From NCBI RefSeq assembly GCF_027744825.2, contig NC_071343.1:15300866-15364865 (forward strand): DNA of 64,000 nucleotides, read 5' to 3'. Shown piece after piece: positions 58,770 to 64,000 of the stretch (within the stretch, counting starts at the first letter, position 1; every line of letters begins with the position of its first letter). The stretch comes from Synchiropus splendidus. Taxonomy: Eukaryota > Chordata > Actinopteri > Syngnathiformes > Callionymidae. Both the position numbers and the translations under genes were made by a program. Below the pieces are notes generated by a model. It was not told where the DNA came from. It saw only the letters and a program-made list of their open reading frames with translations, and ran no database searches.

Positions 58770-58809
58770 ACAAGTAAAGGCACAACAATTGGGAAGGTTT
58801 ATGAAGAAC
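58770..58809 (+). repeat. 40-bp direct repeat, copy B
   Basis: One mismatch (AAGTAAAGG for AAGCAAAGG) against 54718-54757, with unrelated flanks. Confidence 0.9.
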
Positions 58810-58997
58810 AAGAAATGTTGTGTAGTTGTCATATATCTGTGGACGTGAAGGAGTTGAAACATTCTTGAAAAAGGTTCAGTAGAACTGTTAAGAATGAGAG
58901 GTGGAACATTACGATATTTGAGTCTCATCAAAGGGCAGTTCATACAGGTATTACAGAGGGTTAAAGTGGGAATGTTCACCGATGCAACAGGTGACAG

Positions 58998-59138
58998 CAG
59001 GGGTCTCAAACTGGTCCTCTGAGGGCCACAGTGGGTGCAAGTTTTGGTTCCAATCTAGCAAGCACACATAGGTTGGACGGGTTGGAACAAAAACCTGGGG
59101 CCACTGTGGTCCTTTTGTGGATCCGTTTGAGGCCCCTG
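58998..59138. mobile_element. Palindromic hAT-type MITE
   Basis: The left end is CAGGGGTCTCAAACTGG and the right end CCGTTTGAGGCCCCTG. The two halves are near reverse complements over about 55 nt each (GGGCCACAGTGGG...TTTTGGTTCCAA against TTGGAACAAAAACC...GGCCACTGTGG), so the whole element could fold into a hairpin. No clear 8-bp target duplication was seen. Confidence 0.75.
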
Positions 59139-59523
59139 TTTTCGAGGACTCACACTATCTAGTTCAGCCAGGGCTTTTAAGCACATCTTGAAATTTTCTC
59201 TCACCATTTGTGAAGCTAGAGAGCGAGCTTAGTCATAGAGCTGGCACGGAGCAGAAGCGGTGGGCGAGGTTACATCATTTCACCCAAAGCTGGCAAGACA
59301 CTGAAGCTTACCATGCAACGCCTCTGTGAGTCCTCAAACACACATATCCAGCGCTCACTCTCTGAAGAGAAACGGACAGAGGGACGGACAGATGGCTCTC
59401 AAGGCCTGTCGGGCAGATATCTTCTCACAGTAGTTGGTTGAGAACTTAAGTGCTTTTGCATTTTAGACCTAAGTCAAGCCACAATATGGGGATATTTTTT
59501 CAGAGGTGAGAAACGCGGTGGCC
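59139..59523. other. Intergenic DNA, no gene seen
   Basis: Short unique stretch between two DNA-transposon remnants. Confidence 0.35.
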
Positions 59524-60238
59524 CAGTGGTGGGCAGTTATGTCTCCTGAAGGGCCACTTTATAAACTGTGACTGTTGTGAGGGGCCATCATGCCAAATGA
59601 AATGACTACGAAATGTGACAGAAAAAAATGTAAAATAACAAGAACGAAATGAACCATAAAAGGTTCAATGGAAGCAAAAAAATATATAGAAGTGTCAGTG
59701 AACCATGAATCCTATAAAAAAATCTAAACATAAATCTTATTTGAATAGAAATCATAATAAAAAAGACATCATATAATTATGGAGCAAACATCGAAGCATC
59801 TTAATAAAATCATAATAAAAAAACATCATATAATTATGGAGCAAACATCGAAGCATCATATTAAAATCATAATAAAAAAACATCATATAATTATGGAGCA
59901 AACATCGAAGCATCATAATAAAATCATAATAAAAAAAACATCATATAATTATGGAGCAAACATCGAAACATCGAAAAAAAAAACCCAGGAATTTATCTTC
60001 AGCGGTTTTTGAGGGAAATACTAAAATGACAATCGAAAAGTTTAGACATGAATGTGTTGTATTTACTGTTGAATCAGTACTGGCTAAAACAGAAACAGGA
60101 TAAAAAAAAAAGAAGAAAAAAAAGGACAGAAAATTACATCTTATCAGTTGTATAGTTTTAGTCTGACCTCATGAGGGCCGCAAAAAACACAGACAAAGGG
60201 CCGCATATGGCCCCCGACCCGCACTTTGTGTAGCTCTG
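59524..60238. mobile_element. hAT-like non-autonomous element, copy B
   Basis: Begins CAGTGGTGGGCAGTTATG and ends CACTTTGTGTAGCTCTG, matching copy A at 54872-55205 at both ends and in the interior (GGGGCCATCATGCC, CCGCATATGGCCCCC). It is about twice as long because it holds an internal 57-bp tandem array. The flanking 8-mers agree at 5 of 8 positions, weak support for a target duplication. Confidence 0.7.
59767..59978 (+). repeat. 57-bp tandem repeat inside a hAT-like element
   Basis: Almost four units, starting at 59767, 59824, 59881 and 59939, each beginning CATCATATAATTATGGAGC and holding CATCGAAGCATC. Units differ by one or two bases plus a poly-A length change. The 77-codon open frame over it is a product of the repeat and not a gene. 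Confidence 0.95.
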
Positions 60239-61159
60239 TGGTAGTCCAACTTCATCCTTCTCTCTCCGTACAGAGCACTTCCTGCTACTCCATCTGATGT
60301 TTGCTTCAATTCTGAGGAGAGGCGTATCAAAAGATGTGATCAGAGGCAGAAGCAGAGATGGCAGACTTGAGGGAGATGTGCGTCGTAATGGTATGTGACG
60401 GTACGAGCTCAGGGGTTGCTCATGCTTCTTAAGAGAAGCTCAGTGGAACAAAAGAGCACGGAGGAAAGGAGAGCAAACAGTGAAGCCGTTGTGAACTCAT
60501 TTTCATATAAATAGATGTCATGTATATTCTTCCCACAGCTTCTCACCTCAAACAACAAACAGCGTGTCGGCTTCGTGAATTTTACAGGGAAGCGTTTTTA
60601 CGACGTGCTGCTGCTGGAGCCTGAAACACTGTTTGAGCATATCGACCACAGAAAGGTTGCTAATGAAGATCCGCCTTTATTCAGTCTCGGCCGGATATTA
60701 ATATGAGACTATTGATGTGGGGGCAGATCATTGTTGGGGGGGGTCACAAGTTACTCTGGTCTCAATAAAAGCTTCCATTTCAAATATCTTAGCTCATCAA
60801 AATGCATGAAACGGCGATGGTGTAGCTATTGTCTAAAGCTGAACCTGGAGATGGAGAAGTGTAGCATAGAGACGCCTAATGTACTGGAAAATGGAATCAT
60901 GCATTATTAACCCACCTGCACCTGGAATTCCCAAAAGGCTCCCCAAAAGTTCCTCCTGCTGCAAGATGCAAGACAACAGACGTCTTGGAGAGAGTTGGCT
61001 GCATTTGTTCTTTCACAACAACAAAGGCTGTGAACTTTGAGGGAAACATACGAAATGTATTAGATCGATGGAAGGCTTATTTGTTCAAGAAACTATTTGT
61101 AAACATATGAAGCGCTCATATTATTATTATTGTTATTAGTTATTTTGACCTAAAATAAT
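60239..61159. other. Intergenic DNA with one exon-like stretch
   Basis: Positions 60538-60706 keep an open frame after a reasonable acceptor-like TATTCTTCCCACAG, and the encoded piece looks compositionally like protein. No donor, partner exon or known domain was found, so it is not called a gene. The rest shows nothing. Confidence 0.35.
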
Positions 61160-61890
61160 CACTTTAATCTCACACACACACACACACATTTGTCTTCCTA
61201 TCTTAGTGAGGACCGCCATTGACGTACATTGCCATAATGCTTTCCCCAGACTCTCACCCTAAACCTAACCACCTAAAACAAATGGCTAAACCTAACCTTC
61301 ACTCTTAACCAAACTAAAACCCAATCATAATAACCAGGCTATTTCGTAGTTTGAACCCTCAAAATGAGGTTTGACAAAGTGAGGAGCGGCCAAAAATGAC
61401 CTCAGTCTGTTGATTGAAAACTCATACAGGTTTTTACAAACATAGAAATACAAGAACACACACACAGTCTATGTTCTCATGTTGCTCACCCTAAACCAAA
61501 CCATCCAAAACACATGGCTAACCAATTAACCAGGACTCCAAACTTACAAACCAAACTTATACCTAATGATAATGACCCAGTTATCATGAAGTTTTAATCC
61601 TCAAATTGAGGCTTAAACTTGTGGGGCTTGGCAAAATTGTCCCCACAAGCAGGTGTATTTACAGGAATTGTTCCTCACAAGCTATGTATATCTATACAAG
61701 GACACACATACGCTCACACACGTTTGTATTTCTCTCTCTGTGGGGGTCCATTCATTGACCAGGAGTCAAACATAACCCAATTAAAATGACCCGGTTATTT
61801 TGAAGTCTTCATCCTCAAACCAAGACTTAACCTTGTGGGGACCGGCCAAAGGGCCCCACAAGGAGATCCCCCTAAATCGGATCTCACTCG
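61160..61890. repeat. Three diverged tandem copies of a fish repeat module
   Basis: A module of about 240 bp occurs three times (roughly 61165-61440, 61450-61690, 61695-61890). Each contains CACACACA or ACACAC, a stretch like CCTAAACC...CCTAACC, AATGACCC or AATAACCAG with GTTAT, TTTGAAGT, and a GTGGGG...CCGGCCAAA or equivalent end. This CCCCACAAG-type repeat is widespread in teleosts, but I do not know an agreed family name. Confidence 0.6.
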
Positions 61891-62922
61891 GATCGATACA
61901 GTATGCTTAAAGACACACATACACACAAACATAAGTGAAGATACAGATATTACCAGGGGAAAAGAAAGAAAGAAAAATTAATCATAAACAAAATAGTCAT
62001 TTTAAAAATTGCATTAAAATCGTTGAAATATGATTATAATGCATGTTTTTGAGAGGTCTGCATACCGTTCTACTTATGATGATATTTCTTACTGGACTAT
62101 AATCTGGTTATTTTTTTGTCTGAAAATGCATGTGGTTAGCATGTTGTACATCAAAAATGCTAAGCTAACAGTATCATTGAGAAACTAAAGAACATTTTTC
62201 TGAAGCATTAAAAAAACACATTTTTTTTTCCTAATTTCATTTCTTGAGATTTCTGAACGCTCTCACTCCCAAAATAAAAGTTCAAGCAGAAAGGTGTGAC
62301 TGCGTGATTGTGGTGACTCGTATCTACTATTGTGCACTAGCTAAATAAGCTTGTCATGACTTTAATTTGTGTTTTGGTTCGTAGCATTTATTAATTATTG
62401 TAATCTGAACTCCACAGTTTTTTTTTAAGTTTATGAAGTAACATATTTGTTGACTGGTTTGTTTGTATTTTCCAGTGTTTCTTCTTGGATTCATTCATTA
62501 GTGTGACACCAATTTGACTTGATCGCTTGTTTTGCAGTTTGTTTCAGTAATGAATCACTATTTTCATTGATTTGTGAGTCTGCTTCACCGTTAATTCATT
62601 TAATTTTGTCAAGTTTTTTTTTGTTGCTTGTCTACGTTTTGTTCCTCCGCTCATTTGTCTTTATTGTTATTATTTATGTTACTCGCTTATCAATAATTTC
62701 CATTAAGTTTATAAAAATGACAAATAATTTTTCTTATAATTTGATATTTGTGGGTCTGTTGGATACATTCGTCGGCATCGGCCACGTGCAGTGTGTCGCT
62801 CTTCTTTAAACAAGCTAGCTTAGCGCAGAGACGCTATCTTATGTATTCATTCATTCAAAGTGGTGAAACAGGAAGCATGACAATCTCAAAGTAGCTGGTA
62901 AAAACTTGGTCGGGTTCTTTTT

Positions 62923-62927
<5 letters not shown>
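61891..62927. other. AT-rich intergenic DNA, no gene seen
   Basis: AT-rich sequence with a short GAAA-rich tract near 61960-61975 and T-rich tracts. Frames such as 62519-62809 are low in complexity and lack domains. Confidence 0.4.

Positions 62928-62928
<1 letters not shown>

Positions 62929-63003
<75 letters not shown>
62929..63003 (+). repeat. (TA)n microsatellite
   Basis: A TA run of about 37 units with one interruption near 62954. Confidence 0.95.
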
Positions 63004-63006
<3 letters not shown>

Positions 63007-63419
63007 GATGTGATATTTTTTTATGTCAAAATATCACCTCAACTTGAAAGAATAAAATCATTTTAAAACGAAGAATTTTCCATCTTAAAACAACTGGAAA
63101 AAATATGCAAGGATTCGATGGCACTTTCTACCACACACGAAACGTTTACAACAGCAAAACGCGATATACGTCAAATAGGACAAGCAAATGTTCTACTTCA
63201 ATCATGTATTCATTTGTACAAAAAAAAAAAGTCCATCAATGACCAAGCGATGAATGAGAATTAGTCCGGTGCTACTTCCTGGTCTGATTTAACCCAAATG
63301 TGTTTATTTCTTTTGACATATTTAACCAAAAAATAGTATTGTAAAAGTCAAATATATGTTTAAAAAATGTCAGATATAAATTTAGTAGTATAGTAAAGGA
63401 CGCAGAAAGTAACTTTCCC
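63004..63419. other. AT-rich intergenic DNA, no gene seen
   Basis: AT-rich sequence with a poly-A near 63220. No supported feature. Confidence 0.4.
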
Positions 63420-63790
63420 AGTGTATTTGTCATATTTAGTTTGTATTCTTTCTGTTATTTCCTGTTATATTTTGTAGAGTTGCACCTGTGCTTTGTTCTT
63501 GTTTGACCTTCCTGTCATGTCCCATCCACCTGTGCAACCAGCAGCTTGTCACCGATTGTGTATTTAGTTTCAGGGATTCTTTCATCTAGTGTCAGTTCGT
63601 CTTATCCCAGTGAGAGAGTTCCAGCATTATACACCCTGTAAGTGACCAGTGATTCCTGAAACCTTGCTTGTTGTGAGTGTGTTTGGATTTCGCCTTCACC
63701 CTCTGATACTTTTGCCTGCCTGGATTGACCGAACCTTGCCCGAAATAAAGACCTGTTTGACCTTGACCTTCTGTGTGAGTGGAGCACTTC
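63420..63790 (+). mobile_element. Non-LTR retroelement 3' end, probable
   Basis: The stretch has the layout of a fish LINE 3' region: TTCCTGTCATGTCCC, CACCTGTGCAACC, GTGTCAGTTCGTCTTATC, ATACTTTTGCCTGCC and CCGAAATAAAGACC near the end, followed by a short unique tail. A poly(A)-like AATAAA lies at 63743-63748. Family not resolved. No coding sequence is present. Confidence 0.5.
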
Positions 63791-64000
63791 AGTCCAGTTT
63801 CCTGCACCTTTAACAATATTATGCCATAAGGATGTGTTCCGAGGTGTGTCCTGTGGTTGTCCCCTGTGTCTCCCAAGTGTCCAAACAATCCCTACCAATA
63901 TTCTCCGTGAACTGTCCCTTGTAACGTTTGGGACGGCTTCATCCGCTGCTCTGGAAACTGCTATAGAGAAATGATCCGCTGGATGGTAACCTCTTCATCC
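63791..64000. other. Window end, no gene seen
   Basis: Short stretch continuing past the retroelement-like end. Nothing is supported. Confidence 0.35.

Noticed and set aside
59779..60012. 77-codon frame with repeated MEQTSKH units
   Set aside because: It is the translation of a 57-bp tandem repeat inside a transposon remnant.
1..64000. CRISPR arrays, prokaryotic operons, viral genes
   Set aside because: None seen. The sequence is a vertebrate gene with introns in repeat-rich DNA, and the short tandem repeats are microsatellites without spacer structure.

Overview
The window is eukaryotic, almost certainly a teleost fish and probably a percomorph. Evidence: one large gene with compact GT-AG introns (two of only 65 and 76 bp), abundant CA/TG microsatellites, and transposon debris typical of teleosts (Rex3-like, hAT-like and pogo/Tigger-like pieces and a tRNA/L2-tailed repeat). 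No bacterial-style gene, operon, CRISPR array or viral gene was seen.

The only protein-coding gene I can support is the orthologue of MXRA5 (adlican), a large secreted extracellular-matrix protein. It lies on the + strand. A probable non-coding exon ends at 11597. Eleven coding exons run from the ATG at 13073 to the TAA at 28065, and the likely poly(A) signal is at 28818-28823. Every junction was read by eye: all introns are GT-AG, phases match throughout, and the spliced frame is 7,428 nt (2,475 codons plus stop). Domain order: signal peptide, LRR-NT cap, leucine-rich repeats, LRR-CT cap, an MXRA5-specific region, two Ig domains, a basic and Ser/Thr/Pro-rich mucin-like stretch in a 3.16-kb exon, then nine Ig domains. 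Compared with the human protein as I remember it, one Ig domain is missing near the C-terminus and three linkers have been added or expanded.

1-11,390 is intergenic: unique AT-rich DNA, fragments of LINEs, SINEs and DNA transposons, microsatellites and a few blocks that look like non-coding conserved DNA. 11,395-28,842 is the gene. 28,843-64,000 is a 35-kb stretch without a supported gene. It holds many repeats, including a three-level nested insertion at 39,430-41,242, three 5' fragments of one hAT-like family, two copies of another hAT-like element, a palindromic MITE, a 57-bp tandem repeat and a triplicated module near 61-62 kb. Several non-repetitive blocks in it could be enhancers. Transposon family names rest on remembered consensus sequences and need a library search.

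I did not find a convincing undescribed system. The most informative observations are the remodelled Ig/linker layout of the MXRA5 protein, the nested insertions, and the candidate regulatory blocks.
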